A stretch of 64,000 bases of DNA from Chlorops oryzae (GCA_020466095.1 CM035809.1:4824223-4888222), one strand, 5' to 3'; counted from the first letter of the stretch, positions 11,915 to 22,840 are shown. A program made the numbers and translations. Notes: a model not told the origin generated them from the sequence alone.

Positions 11915-12447
11915 TCTTTTTTTATTATTTTTTTTTTTTTAGTACTTATCCTAGTTAATTGTTATAAGTTTTATTTTGATGGAGTTTTTATTTTTGATGG
12001 CACTATTTCGACGATCCCGGAGATAATTTACAATGACTACGACGATATTTCCTCTCTTGATTGTTGACGAAACTGGCAACTCTGAATGGCGATATTCTTT
12101 TGACGAAATTCTTCAACGAATTCAAGCTGTGATGTGCTTTGTACTAAAATTCTATCGAACGAATAGAATAAAAACAAAATCTAGTCATGACTAATTAAAT
12201 GTTCTGCATTCAAAAAAACTAAAAAAAAAAAATAATAATAATAATTAAAAAACGGTTGAAACTGCAATTGATATAAAATCAAAACCGAAATTGTTTTTCT
12301 TATGATGGAAAGTCCAGTGGGTTCTAAAAAAGCTGGTCGAAAACAAGAGCTGTTTATAAAATAATTTAAGTTCCCAATGCACAACACTTTCTTTTGGCAT
12401 CAAAATATTTTCAATCCCACACAGAGCCAAGAGACCACATAAAATAC
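11915..12447. other. Rh6 3' UTR and downstream flank
   Basis: Contains the probable Rh6 poly(A) signal at 12167-12172. No other gene is supportable. Confidence 0.5.
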
Positions 12448-12924
12448 CAGGGACGTGAACTGGGTGGAATATTTGCCCGGTTCGTTGCTTCGAGCCGTAT
12501 TTGAACTTTTGGATTGGTTCATCAAAACGGTTTTTCTACTTCTTTGAACCGGGGTTTCGGTTCGGTTCATCGGTTCGGGAATTTCTCAAACTGAAAAAAA
12601 TTATTTACAAGTCTTCCCACTTCTAAAGCAATTTTTTACCATTTAGGGTTAAAATTTGCACAATAAAAAGTTAGTGGTGGTTACCTTACTCATATTAGAG
12701 ATGGTATCGATACTAAATTCATAAGAATATCGACTTAGATTTTTTTTATTTTTGGCCTATGGAAGCGACCACTGTGCATGGTTGCTGGCAAAAGTTAAAC
12801 CCTGAACCTTTACAAAAAGGAGTTTGGTTTTCCATTCGGTTCAAATATTTGTAAAAAAAACATCGGTTCGGTTCATCAGCAGATAAAAGCGGTTTCCCGG
12901 TTCAAAACACGGTTCACGTCCGTG
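12448..12924 (-). mobile_element. hAT-type MITE, family A, copy 2
   Basis: Starts CAGGGACGTGAACTGG, ends GGTTCACGTCCGTG, and is flanked by a perfect 8-bp duplication TAAAATAC (12440-12447 and 12925-12932). Its interior is the reverse complement of the copy at 863-1259, for example GTGCATGG against CCATGCAC and the AACCGG-rich ends. Confidence 0.85.
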
Positions 12925-13227
12925 TAAAATACCCTATAAATTAGAAAAAAGTTAAGAAGCTTTCTCTATAGATATTATCCAAGAAGATGTCCGTATAAAA
13001 TTTAGGTGGAATTCCTTTTCAATCGAATAAAGATCTGTCAAGTTCCCATTTTTCCCATACCTCACAATCACATTTCGCACCAACTAATATTTATACCGAC
13101 TTAAGTCGACTCTTTTGATAAGAAGACCATTAACGGACAGTTTCTAATACATACCCATGAAAGCACGATACATCCCACCCAATATTTTTATTAATTATCT
13201 GATCAAAAGCGACTCTGTGTAATATAA

Positions 13228-13800
13228 TCATAAATGCGCTCGTTTTTTGATCAAATATGACTGTTTTGTCAGAAGAAAATGGTAACCTAGCCGCGACTCT
13301 TTTGGGGTGTCATATTTGATGTCATTTGCGAGTCGTTTTCGAATCATATTATTATCATATTCGAGTCTTTTTGACTCATATTTGTGATCATTTTCGAATC
13401 TTCTACGACTCATATTTGATATTTATTTACGAGAATTATTATAGATTCAATAATGCTTTTTTTATTCCTTGCCTTGTGTGGGATTTGAACCTAGGAGCTC
13501 TCGTTTTCTAGTCCTGTGCTCACCCGTCGACACCGTTTTTGGCAAATCGATTTTTTTCCGTTTATAACAGCAGCCATTTGAATGATCATATTCCAATCCT
13601 CTACATGATTAATTGGTGATTGCTCAATAGTTTTGTTTTTGTACTTTCAATACGGATCGCTTTTGGAAACATATAGAAGAGTCGGTTTCAAATCTTGTTT
13701 TAATCTTCCATGTGATCAATCGCTTTTGGATCATCAAGAGGGCTCGAAAAAGGCTCATATATCAATCTTCTCATAAAAAAGTCTTCCAAATGCTAGCTAG
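13228..13800. repeat. Degenerate short-repeat region with tRNA-like piece
   Basis: Irregular copies of GACTC, CATATTTG and TTTTCGAATC phrases recur every 20-40 bp. On the minus strand, about 13480-13540, GAGCACAGGACTAG followed by GGTTCAAATCC resembles the anticodon and T-arm half of a tRNA, most likely a SINE head rather than a gene, since no acceptor stem pairs. Confidence 0.35.
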
Positions 13801-14161
13801 GATCTGACATTCAGCCCTATTCTGAATATTCCCGGGGAACGGATTTCCGGGGAATTGATTTTTCTCGACAGTAAAATTCTTCTTTTTGAAATATTTGGTA
13901 GAAGAAATTTGATGGGTTATGGGTATTTGCCGCATAACCATAATTGTCCTTACTATATCTGTTTAAAAAAGGAGAATTCTAGTCTCAAGAAAATTAAAGT
14001 CCCCGGGAATTCGTTCTCTGGGAATATTCAGAATTCGGCTGATTTGGTATTTTATTTGGGGTATACATAGCTAACTTGGACTAACTTACGCTAAATTGAA
14101 CTGATAACCTCTTTCCTTGAATCAGATTCTTTGACAATAATGCTTGTATTTTTGTCAGCAT

Positions 14162-14867
14162 ACACCGAAAAAAACCGTAGGTAATATTGAAGAAATGGGC
14201 TGCGTTATTGAAGAAACGGCAGTAAAAATAGAGCTAACTAAAAAAAGCAATCAATATGAATAAAGACGATATTCAATATGAAGAAATTAATATCAGGAAA
14301 AAAAGTTCGTTATATTGAAGAAATATCTTCATATCTACGAAATTATTTTAGTCAAATTTCTTCAAGTATATTATCCTGCTTCGTTATATTGAAGAAATTT
14401 CTTCATTTCTACGAAAATAATTATTGATACTGAATAAATTTCTTCAATATTACGAACGATTTTCTTCAATATGAAGAAATTTATTGAAATACGCAACCCT
14501 GCTTCGTTATATTGAAGAAATTTCTTCATATCAACAAACAAAATACGTCATATTGAAGAAATGTCTTCATTTATACGAAAATTCTAAATTTTAAAATGTC
14601 CTACGAAAGCTTTTCTCATATAATATGTAAGACAATTTCTTCAGTATGAAGAAATGTTTTCGTACCTATGAAGAAAATTTGTTATATTGATTAAGCTATT
14701 TAACTCATATTGAAGAATTTTTTTTCGTTCCATTCACAAAATTTCTGCAATATAACAAATATTTTCGTCAGCATGAAGAAAATTCGTTATATTGACTAAA
14801 ATTCGTATTCAAATATTTACGAAAATTTTTATTCAATATTACTGCCGATATTTCTTTCAGTGTAGCT
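14162..14867. mobile_element. AT-rich element of reiterated hairpins
   Basis: The region is packed with copies of TATTGAAGAAATTTCTTCATA-type inverted units (at least ten). The outer ends, ACACCGAAAAAAACC and the inverse of TTTCTTTCAGTGT, are roughly inverted, suggesting one TIR-bounded element or an expanded MITE. No protein is encoded. Confidence 0.45.
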
Positions 14868-15336
14868 TCGAATCTCATTTGCTTCCCTCACAAATCAATG
14901 AAATAAACCAATTTAAAAATTTCGAATCAAAATAATTTCGGAATCAGAGAGAGATACTATCCGAAAGAAGACGAACTCCTGAAGTAAATTAGTCAAATTA
15001 AACTTTTAAAAGAAATGGGCGCGGTTACCCTACATCGAGCAACATTAGTTTAAAGAACTTTATTAATTGTTGACCGTCTTGACCTTTCATTCGAATTTTT
15101 CCATTAAAATTTTCAAATTTTTTTAACACTCGTTGTGTAAATGCTTTATTTACATCATGCTGACTGTGGCTTCTCACTGAAAATTAACATTTCAAAATAT
15201 TTTTATTAAAATTTTTTTTAAAAACTCTTATGCTCCATCCCTGTAGGTAAGTCAAAAATCGCTTTTGTTTTCTCCATTTGCTTACACGGAAGTCCGAGAT
15301 TTCCGAGCAATTGGGATTATTTTTTTCTTTTTCGCT
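14868..15336. other. Trissin 3' flank
   Basis: No separate gene. A minus-strand AATAAA (15202-15207) is a plausible poly(A) signal for trissin. Confidence 0.4.
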
Positions 15337-16096
15337 TTAGCCATAGTACGATTGCAGGTCAAGATCCATAATTGTGTCATTTCTGTGCGCCGTCCTGAGA
15401 TTTCTCTCAGCGCGACTGAGCTTATCCTTTGCTAACAATGCTTCCCTCTCAAGTAGAATGAAGTCAATGAGTCGTTTATTCGATAGAATTTTCAATGCAT
15501 TTGGATCGGTGCGTTTGCGCAAGTAATTGAAGCAGCAGGTCCTGGAAAAATAAATTAGAGAAATATGTATGACGCTTTATAAAGGTGGTCCGAGACCATA
15601 TGGAAGTATAAGAGAATTGTGAGGACAGGAAAAAAGTAAATCAAGTTGACCCATTTTCTCAGAGGCACTTCATTTTAGAGAGGTCGAAAAGTTGATCCTT
15701 TTCTTGACCTTTTTTGAGAAACCAGATTTCATCGTTTTATGCCCAACCGCTTAGAAAAGATTTCACCCGAAACGGTCGGATGAAGGAGCGACCTCAAGCA
15801 CGACTCACACAACTCTGATAGTATTCCAGTGGGTGTAAAAGAAGATCTTTAATTTTAATCTTAAAACATACCGAAAGTGCTTGGTTCCACAAGCGCTCGC
15901 ACATTCATTGCCGCAGGAGTCACACGGCATGCCGTTGCTTAGGAGAACTTCATTTAAAACCAAAATACCTGGGAATCGAAGAGAGAAAGTCTTAGATATT
16001 TTTGGGACACGTTTATATATTTTACACTTTTCTTTGATAATCTCGAAAATTTCACTCACAAAAAACAATAAAATAAAAATGCATTTTGTAATGCAT
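15337..16096 (-). CDS. Trissin: Trissin neuropeptide precursor
   Basis: Three exons on the minus strand, 16096-16060 (37 nt), 15968-15872 and 15541-15337, join in frame with GT-AG introns of 91 and 330 nt into 112 residues. Residues 1-25 form a signal peptide (FYFIVFCILVL core, itself split by intron 1). Residues 26-52 hold the mature peptide with six cysteines, pattern C-x2-C-x3-C-x3-C-x7-CC, including the ECASACGTKHFRTCCFNYL core that matches Drosophila trissin. RKR (53-55) is the processing site. The tail keeps RLIDFILL and a MDLDLQSYY end, also recalled from Drosophila. Trissin is secreted by neurons and activates its own G-protein-coupled receptor. An alternative start is the methionine at codon 5. 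Confidence is high because cysteine spacing and splice phases agree. Confidence 0.95.
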
Positions 16097-16270
16097 TTTC
16101 GTTGGCCGATTGAAACAAACTCTTGCTGGTTATAAATTTCCAGCTTTCCACATAAGAAAATCCAATGAACTTTCGCCGAAAATTGCGGAAAAACAATTCG
16201 GAAGAATATGCGTGTTTCTACCACTAGCAGCGGCGACAATCAAAAGAGTTGCCTGCTTACAGTGCAGTCC

Positions 16271-16278
16271 TTTTTATA
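16271..16278 (-). promoter_or_regulatory. TATA box for trissin
   Basis: On the minus strand TATAAAAA lies about 175 bp before the trissin ATG. It would place the transcription start near 16245 and give a leader of about 150 nt. A weaker TATAA near 16131 is too close to the ATG. Confidence 0.5.
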
Positions 16279-16329
16279 TGCAATCGCCTTTCCATGGCAC
16301 GCACTCCTCCCAACCGCCATCCCAACGAA

Positions 16330-17322
16330 TGACGAATGGAAATTATATGAATAATGCAAGTCGTAAGACAAAATTTTCTAATAAAACTTATTTGAAGCTT
16401 CTCAAGCATGAAGGGTTGACCAAAGCATAAAGTGACCGATGACAACAAAAGCGACAATAGGAGGAGTTAATATCGAATGAAAATATTCCATTCCATATTC
16501 TAAAAGTTTGATGAGATTAGGTGAAAGAAATTACGCAACAAGTTGCTCTACGATGCTCGTACATCGGAGGAAAGCTTAAAAATTATATCACGTTCCTAAA
16601 AGGATTATGGAAGATTTTCAAGTATTTACATCGAATGTCTTTCGGGGTAAATCGAAAATTTTCTTTTGATCATAACGGAATATTTGTTTCGTTTGAAATA
16701 AATTTTCAGAAACAAATATTAAGCCCTGAAGTGATGTGGAGGTCAAATTATTGCAATGGGGTGTACCTAAGTTACATAATCATCTGTGAGAATCTGCTGG
16801 ACTATGATTATGAACAACTGGACCAATAGAAGTACAGTCGAGACTGTATCTATGAAAAATTTACTTTATTTAACCCTTTGCAGCTGACGTCGTCTAATTT
16901 TAAAAATTTAATTGACGTGGGGATCTTAAAAACGTCTCATCTCTAATCTAGTTTTCCCGCTAGGACTTTGACTGGGGGTTTTTTTTTTGCCATATTTTAT
17001 AAATTTCATTAGAGAGTAAGGCCCATTTGCTACTGTTCCGGTAAAAGATTTTCGTTAGGTCCGGTTTATACTAGGCAATTCCGATTGAAAAGCTGCCAAC
17101 ACTTCCCTGCAAACACACTACTTGTTAATTACCAGGAGATTTAACTAATAGCGCTAACTATACTTTTTGGTAGTCAATATGAAAAAGACTCTATTAGCTC
17201 CTTAAAGGCAATGTGAAAAAACTACCTGAAACAAATGTACGTGTAATAATTTATCCATTTCTTCCACATGAACACTCTCATATGTTTTGACATACAGTTG
17301 TCTTGCTTTTTCATGGTAGGCA
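16330..17322. other. Gene-less stretch
   Basis: A 102-codon open frame at 16521-16829 has no recognisable family. Fragments shared with other parts of the window occur: CAGCTGACGTCGTC near 16883 (also at 40.1 and 42.7 kb) and GGCCCATTTGCTACTGTTCC near 17020 (also at 37.0 kb). No gene is supported. Confidence 0.4.
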
Positions 17323-17468
17323 CAGTGCTGCCAGGTTGAGGGATATTTCCCATTTTGAGAGATTTTTTGCACCAAATATTGTCAAAAGGGAAAAGGGGAT
17401 TTTCTTTGCTTTGTTGAATACGATAGAGGGATTTTTCAATAATCGATACAAAGCCCTAAGTGGATCAT

Positions 17469-17623
17469 CCACATTCGAGCAATCTTCTGCGAGCGGGCTC
17501 GGCTCGATGCAATGCTCGATCATACGTGGTAATGTTGGTTGATGAATTGGCTCGCTAACATGACCTATTACGATCGAGCATTGCATCGACCCGAGCCGCT
17601 CGCAGGAGCATGCTCGAATGTGG
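17469..17623. repeat. Long palindrome, probable MITE
   Basis: Arms beginning CCACATTCGAGCA and ending TGCTCGAATGTGG pair over about 60 bp each, with CGATGCAATGCTCGATC against GATCGAGCATTGCATCG. It lies inside the hAT element at 17.3-18.8 kb. No clear target duplication. Confidence 0.7.
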
Positions 17624-17687
17624 ATGTGATAACGAACTTTTAGTACGTATTTATTGTTAATATGTAGATATATAAATATATCATATT

Positions 17688-18260
17688 CAGTGCCGGCCAC
17701 CACTACATTTACTAATTGCGTTTGTGTGGGTGCACATTACACAGAGAGAAACAGCTGCGGATGTTTTCATACAAAATGGCATAAATTTTTCTTAGAGCCG
17801 AAAAATTTTGTTCTTTAGAACTGGGTATGTCCCTAGATCGATATGTCGCAAAAACTCGACGTCTCGTTCAAGAGGTAGGGATGGGTCATTTTGGAGCTTT
17901 TTCAGCTCATCTTGAGCCCTTTTATTTTGAAAATTTACAGTGCAGAGCAGAGAAATATTGTACAAATCAATGATGTGCTGAATTTATATATATTGTATAT
18001 TAAAAATAACTGAATGTTAAGAACACGATGAAAAAATTTATAAAGTATAAAAAATTCATTTTCTTCAAAGTGTATCAAGGCTGAAAAAAATTTACGTTCT
18101 CATTTAGCTTCATCCGACGCAGCTCCACCTCGCTTGACGTTTTCCACTCAACTGAACGAATTTTTGGCTCTCAGCTTTGCTTCTCATTTGAGAGCAATTT
18201 TGTGCACATACGAGTGCTTACGCTCTTTTTGCTTCTAGCATGCTTCCGTGGCCGGCACTG
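17688..18260. mobile_element. hAT-type MITE nested in a hAT element
   Basis: Starts CAGTGCCGGCCAC, ends GTGGCCGGCACTG, and has a perfect 8-bp duplication ATCATATT on each side (17680-17687, 18261-18268). It sits within the older element at 17323-18766, so it is the younger insertion. Confidence 0.88.
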
Positions 18261-18774
18261 ATCATATTCTATATTTCACTTTGGGGTTGTAAAAGGAATT
18301 TTCAAATATTAGAAAGTTGGGTGTGACTGAAATTCACCTGAAATTCAAATGGGACATAACCCAAATATTTCATGTATGCTTGCTCTTGGTAATAAACATC
18401 CTCTCCAAAAATTTTAGCGATCGGCCTATAATTATAATTAGGGGTGGCAAGAGGGCAGTTCTCATGAAGAAATTGAACAAAAATGAGGCCTTAATGGCCT
18501 TTAACATCTCCCCACCAACTTGCCTTAGTAGTAGTCGTCTTGGGGCCTTTTCAAACGTACAATTTCTTTAAATACAATATGTAATTTTACGGAGCTACCT
18601 TAAGGTTTTAATGTTAGGAAATATAGCGATGATCAACATTTTGTTCAGGAAAATATGTTTTTGTTTGAGGGGATTTTCGTGGGAAATTTCTATCGGTCAC
18701 TGAGGGAAAAAGGGATTTTTGTTTGGTTTTCGAGGGAAATTTGGTTCTGAATTACTGGCAACACTGGGTAGGCA

Positions 18775-19902
18775 TACTGACTGTTTCACGAGTGAAATAT
18801 CCAGTACTATTAATATGAATTCCTAGGGCTATAATGTGGTATAGTTAACAACAAAATTCGTTAGACATGACGCGTATATCAGTAGTATTATCAGGCAGTC
18901 TTTTAGGTAGGTGTATGGAAAGCCTCACGGAAAAACCGCTTAGGCATTCCTTTGCTTTTTGGCAAGCCTACCGATAGAATATTTTAGGGGTAGCGTCAAA
19001 ATTAAGTAATGCTGTGAAAATAGATAAAATTCTGTAAAGAGGTGCAAGTCCAAAAAATGTTCGACTTAACATTTTTTATTCCATACTGATGCTTCATCTA
19101 GTCCCAAAAAAAAATCTTAACAAGTTGTCGGTATTATAGCATTAAAAACTTTACTTTTGCATAACACAAAGCCGCTTACATCAGCCGTCTCTTTTACGCA
19201 TACGTAATTTAAGAAAGGCTTTTATCCTACTCGCTCTCAGTCATATCATGCCCTTAACTTTTTATTTTATCGGTATTAGTGCTTATAAAATTTTTTACAA
19301 CTGTATTAGTGTTTCGGGTAGGCTTGTCTTGCAGGGTTGTTGGCAAGGAGGCGACGGAGAGTGTACTCGATTCCACACCCCGTCGCCTACTTGTCGACAT
19401 ATTTGGGCAACTTGTCAATCAGAATTGCTTGGTCTAAACCGGACCTTACGATATCCTCTCAAAATGACAAAATTTTCATATAAATTTTTTTGTTTTTCGG
19501 AACGAAAAAGTTTGATCGGAACAATAGCAAACGGGCCAAAATAGTTTTAAACATAAAAAAGGATTAAAAAATACGAAATAAAAGGCATTTTGTTAAGAAA
19601 GCGCAGGGATCGTCCATAAATTCAACTGGCAAGATCTACTTCTGGAGAAGTTACATGTGGGAAGTTATTTTTGAATAACAAATTAATTCTATGGCTATAA
19701 GAAAAAGTATCTTAAGTCGAAAATTCTTGTTTTGAGATATTCAAATTTTTCTACTAAAGCGCTTTGTCGATATGCAAATTTTCAATTTACTCACACTTCA
19801 AATGAAAATTCGGAATACGTAATCACGGACCTTAGTTCCAGCTGTCACAAAATCCGCTCAAAACAATTAACCTGCCTACGATATATACAAAAATGCACTA
19901 AT
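18775..19902. other. Gene-less stretch
   Basis: A 98-codon frame at 19248-19544 ends in repeat sequence (TTTTTCGGAACGAAAAA, shared with 37.1 kb) and is not credible. No other feature is seen. Confidence 0.4.
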
Positions 19903-20176
19903 GCCGGGATCCCATTATCTGCGCAGGGCGCCTTTTTGCGCTGCAATCAGTGCGCCGATAATGTGAACGCAATGTGAACGGGCTCTGATGCTGACAAGTG
20001 TGACTGTCTTGAACGATTTTTGTCACAATTTTATTGTTCCCCGATATCTTTTCTCACAAGATCCGACGATAATGGGAGCCTCAACAGTGATTGTTGAAAT
20101 TGTTGCAATTTGTGCCGATCTGGCCCGATAAAAATCGGCACAGTCTGTGCTATTTGCACAGATAGTGGGATCCCAG
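19903..20176. mobile_element. TIR element, 274 bp
   Basis: The ends GCCGGGATCCCATTATCTGC and, inverted, GCTGGGATCCCACTATCTGT match over about 23 bp. A partial relative lies at 1287-1424. The target duplication is unclear, so the superfamily is open. Confidence 0.6.
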
Positions 20177-20664
20177 CTTTAGAAGTTTGACAGTACCGAA
20201 TTTTAAAAAAAATAAAAAATTTTTAATGTTCCCATTGAATCCACTTTCATAAAGTAGGAAGAACCTATACGGATATACTTGTGGCCAGTTGGAGAGCGTT
20301 TGGAGTATAGTCGGACTTTCTGCAGGGTACTTATGAGAGGTGCATATAAATTGAGCATCCAGCGTAAGGACCTTCCGATAAGATGAATTTTCGATTCAAC
20401 ATTCAAAATGTTTTGATTGCTTCTATATTTAGATATTATTTTAATTTTGTAACCGCTCATAAGCAGAGTTTAAATAAATCCCTTTACCGGTTATATTCGC
20501 CGTATCGACGAATGCAAAATTTCAACTTATTTCAAAAAAATAATTTTTGAGTTTTCTTGTATAAAATCGTGGGTGTTAAATTTTGAATATTTAAATCTCT
20601 TAGAAGTAAATGATTTCGAAGCTTAAAAGAAGGATTAAAAGTGGCTTTTTGAGAGGAATGCTAA
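20177..20664. other. Gene-less stretch
   Basis: No gene or element recognised between two mobile elements. Confidence 0.4.
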
Positions 20665-20841
20665 GTGATAAACAGGGCTCGGATTCTTTTGACTTTTATA
20701 AATTTAAAGCATACTTTAAGGGGCCAAATTTTCTTTTCCAACATTTTGCCAATTAGTTTAATGGAGTAGAGCTTCAAACCGCTTTTATAACTTCAAAAAA
20801 TTCATATTAAAGTTAAAAATCTATTTGAATCTTCACTTTAC

Positions 20842-20935
20842 TTAGGTTAGGTTAGGTTAGGTTAGGTTAGGTTAGGTTAGGTTAGGTTAGGTTAGGTTAG
20901 GTTAGGTTAGGTTAGGTTAGGTTAGGTTAGGTTAG
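20842..20935 (+). repeat. (TTAGG)n array at LINE 3' end
   Basis: Almost 19 perfect TTAGG units. The unit equals the ancestral arthropod telomere repeat, but position and target duplication show it is the tail of the LINE, not a telomere. Confidence 0.95.
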
Positions 20936-21009
20936 ATGGGCCGCCCCTATGGCGCACTTAGACCATGAAGGTCCATTGTGGTACCCTATCTCTTCTCAGA
21001 GATATATTA

Positions 21010-22300
21010 GGTGTAGTAAAAAGAAATCCATTATTTTTGCATTAACATTGAGGGCTTTATTTAAGATAGTTATGAAAGTGACCCGATTTAAGGTGCAAAT
21101 ATGCGCCAGATTTTGTCTCGATAAGCTTGTTGCCATTTTAAAGGTAATTTCATTATGCCTCTCTCATAGAAGCCCTCGTTCCTATTAGCAAAAAATTGAG
21201 ACAGTCGAATTTCAGAAGCCTCTCTTGAAGCGAATGTTTCACCAGCAAAATTGTTCGCCATGGACAGGAACAGATGGTAATCACTTGGTGCCAGGTCCGG
21301 ACTATAAGGTGGATGCAGAAGAACCTCCTAACCAAACTCCCGGAGCTTCTGGCGAGTCACTATCGATGTGTGTGGCCTGGCGTTGTCCTGATGGAACACA
21401 ATTCCTCTCCTATTGGCCAAAGCTGTGCGCTTATGGGCGATTGCTTCCTTCAGACGGTCCAATTGTTGACAGTAGAGTTCCGAGTTAAGAGTTTTGCCGT
21501 ATGGGAGCAGCTCATAGTAGATAATTCCCTGCCAATCCCACCAAACACACAGCAAAACCTTCCTGGCCGTCAATCCTGGCTTGGCCACCGTTTCCGCCGG
21601 TTCACCGTGTTTCGACCACGACCGTTTTCGCTTGACGTTGTCGTAAGTGACCCACTTTTCATCACCAGTCACCAACCGCTTCAGAAATGGGTCGATTTTG
21701 TTGCGGTTCAGCAGCGATTCGCAGATGGAAATTCGGTCTATGAGGTTTTTTTGCGTTAACTCGTGTGGCACCCATACATCGAGCTTCTTTGTGTATCCAG
21801 CCTTATTCAAATGGTTCCAAACGGTTTTTTGTGCAATCTTTAGCTCTTTTGCAATCGAAACAGTGCTAACATGACGGTCGGACTCGATAATTTCCATGAT
21901 TTTATCGACATTTTCGACAATTGGCCTTCCAGTGCGTGGTGCATCCTTGACATCGAAGTTACCGGAACGGAATCGACGAAACCAAAATTGCGAATGATTG
22001 GCTGTTACAGTATCAGGTCCATAAACGCTATTCACATTTTCAGCCGCCTGGGTTGCGTTTTCTCCCTTATCGAAGAAAAACTGTAAAATGTAGCGAATTT
22101 TCTCTTTGCTGATGTCCATCTTTGACAAGCTCTCAAACAAAACTGAATCAATCAATCAAAAAAGTGTCAAAAAAGCTTTTTTAGTAGGAACTGTCATCTT
22201 TCTAATGCCCCTAGCGGAACACGATCGGACTTATACAACGCGAGATGCAGATAAATAACGCCATCTATTGGAAAAATAATGGGTTTCTTTTTACTACACC
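21010..22300 (-). mobile_element. mariner transposon
   Basis: A 1291-bp element with TIRs of about 31 bp beginning GGTGTAGTAAAAAGAAATCC on the left and, inverted, GGTGTAGTAAAAAGAAACCC on the right, bounded by TA on both sides (21008-21009, 22301-22302). Length, TIRs, TA target and transposase all fit mariner. It is the youngest layer of the three-element nest. Confidence 0.95.
21057..22119 (-). pseudogene. mariner transposase, one stop and a late frameshift
   Basis: The reading frame opens at ATG 22119 (MDISKEKIRY). It shows an N-terminal helix-turn-helix region (KTVWNHLNKAGY), WVPHEL, the first catalytic Asp in VTGDEKWVTYDN and the second in HQDNARPHT. An in-frame TAG at 21328-21330 then stands where the family has a tryptophan. 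Downstream the same frame continues with YSPDLAPSDYHLF, holding the third Asp (D34D type). A further single-base shift occurs before the terminal codons near 21120, and the expected stop is near 21057. Full length would be about 350 residues, the family norm. The element cannot make an active enzyme as it stands. Confidence 0.92.
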
Positions 22301-22328
22301 TAATATATGCGTGTTATACGGACATCTA

Positions 22329-22840
22329 TTATTTTAAAAACCATTTAGTGCTTTCAATGAAGCTCGATATATTGAAAGGGTCGATGCGATCAATTTCAGA
22401 AAGCGAGTGGAGAAAATAACCCCCTAAGAATTTTTGTCTTAGCCTCGAAAAGGCCGGGCAATGTAAGAGCAGGTGCTGAGGGGTTTCTTCCTCCTCCTCG
22501 TCCTGACAACTTCTACAAATATCAAAAGCTGTCGCTCTCAGTCTTCTTGCGTGTGTACCAATCAAACAGTGTCCAGTCAGTACTCCGAATAGCACCGAAA
22601 GGCAGTATTTAGGCAGTTTTAAGAGCTCCTCAGTTCTTTTCTGACTTACAAGAGGCCAGGTCTGCCTAGCCTTATTGCAAGTATCTATACTTTTCCACCT
22701 ATCCTGGAAAGATTTGTTTGCCCATTGGTCAATTATAAGACGGCAAGTTGCAATAGGCATGTAAGCATGCTCCATATGAGATGGAGCCGGTAATGCCGTA
22801 CCGCGTCTTGCCAGTTCGTCTGCTACACAGTTACCAGGAA
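22329..22840 (-). pseudogene. LINE ORF2 C-terminus (RNase H end)
   Basis: Starting at the truncation point, the frame reads GNCVADELARRG, the last motif of a retrotransposon RNase H, then a linker and the LTGHCLIGTHARRL and CRSCQDEEEEETPQHLL cysteine/histidine region typical of fly LINE polymerase tails. The stop is at 22329. The N-terminal polymerase is missing. Confidence 0.8.

Larger units (their letters stand above)
17323..18766. mobile_element. hAT-type element, outer member of a nest
   Basis: Starts CAGTGCTGCCAG and ends with the inverted CTGGCAACACTG. It is flanked by a perfect 8-bp duplication GGTAGGCA (17315-17322 and 18767-18774). Two other inverted-repeat units lie inside it, so the original element was under 0.9 kb. 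No transposase frame is present. Confidence 0.85.
20841..22840 (-). mobile_element. 5'-truncated LINE with (TTAGG)n tail
   Basis: A minus-strand non-LTR retrotransposon inserted in the hAT-type MITE, with a 9-bp duplication TTCACTTTA (20832-20840 and 22841-22849). Its 5' end stops within an RNase H-like coding region and its 3' end carries tandem AACCT units, seen on the plus strand as TTAGG. The mariner at 21010-22300 interrupts its 3' UTR. Without the mariner about 0.7 kb of LINE remains. Clades with RNase H (I, LOA, R1-like) are candidates. Confidence 0.75.

Noticed and set aside
14162..14867. CRISPR-like array
   Set aside because: Units are inverted hairpins of variable spacing without unique spacers, in a eukaryotic genome.
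19248..19544. 98-codon plus-strand frame
   Set aside because: Its end is a repeat shared with 37.1 kb, and it lacks any conserved motif.
20842..20935. Interstitial telomere
   Set aside because: The TTAGG array ends exactly at a LINE boundary with a target duplication, so it is a retrotransposon tail.
21274..21759. 161-codon plus-strand frame
   Set aside because: It is antisense to the mariner transposase.
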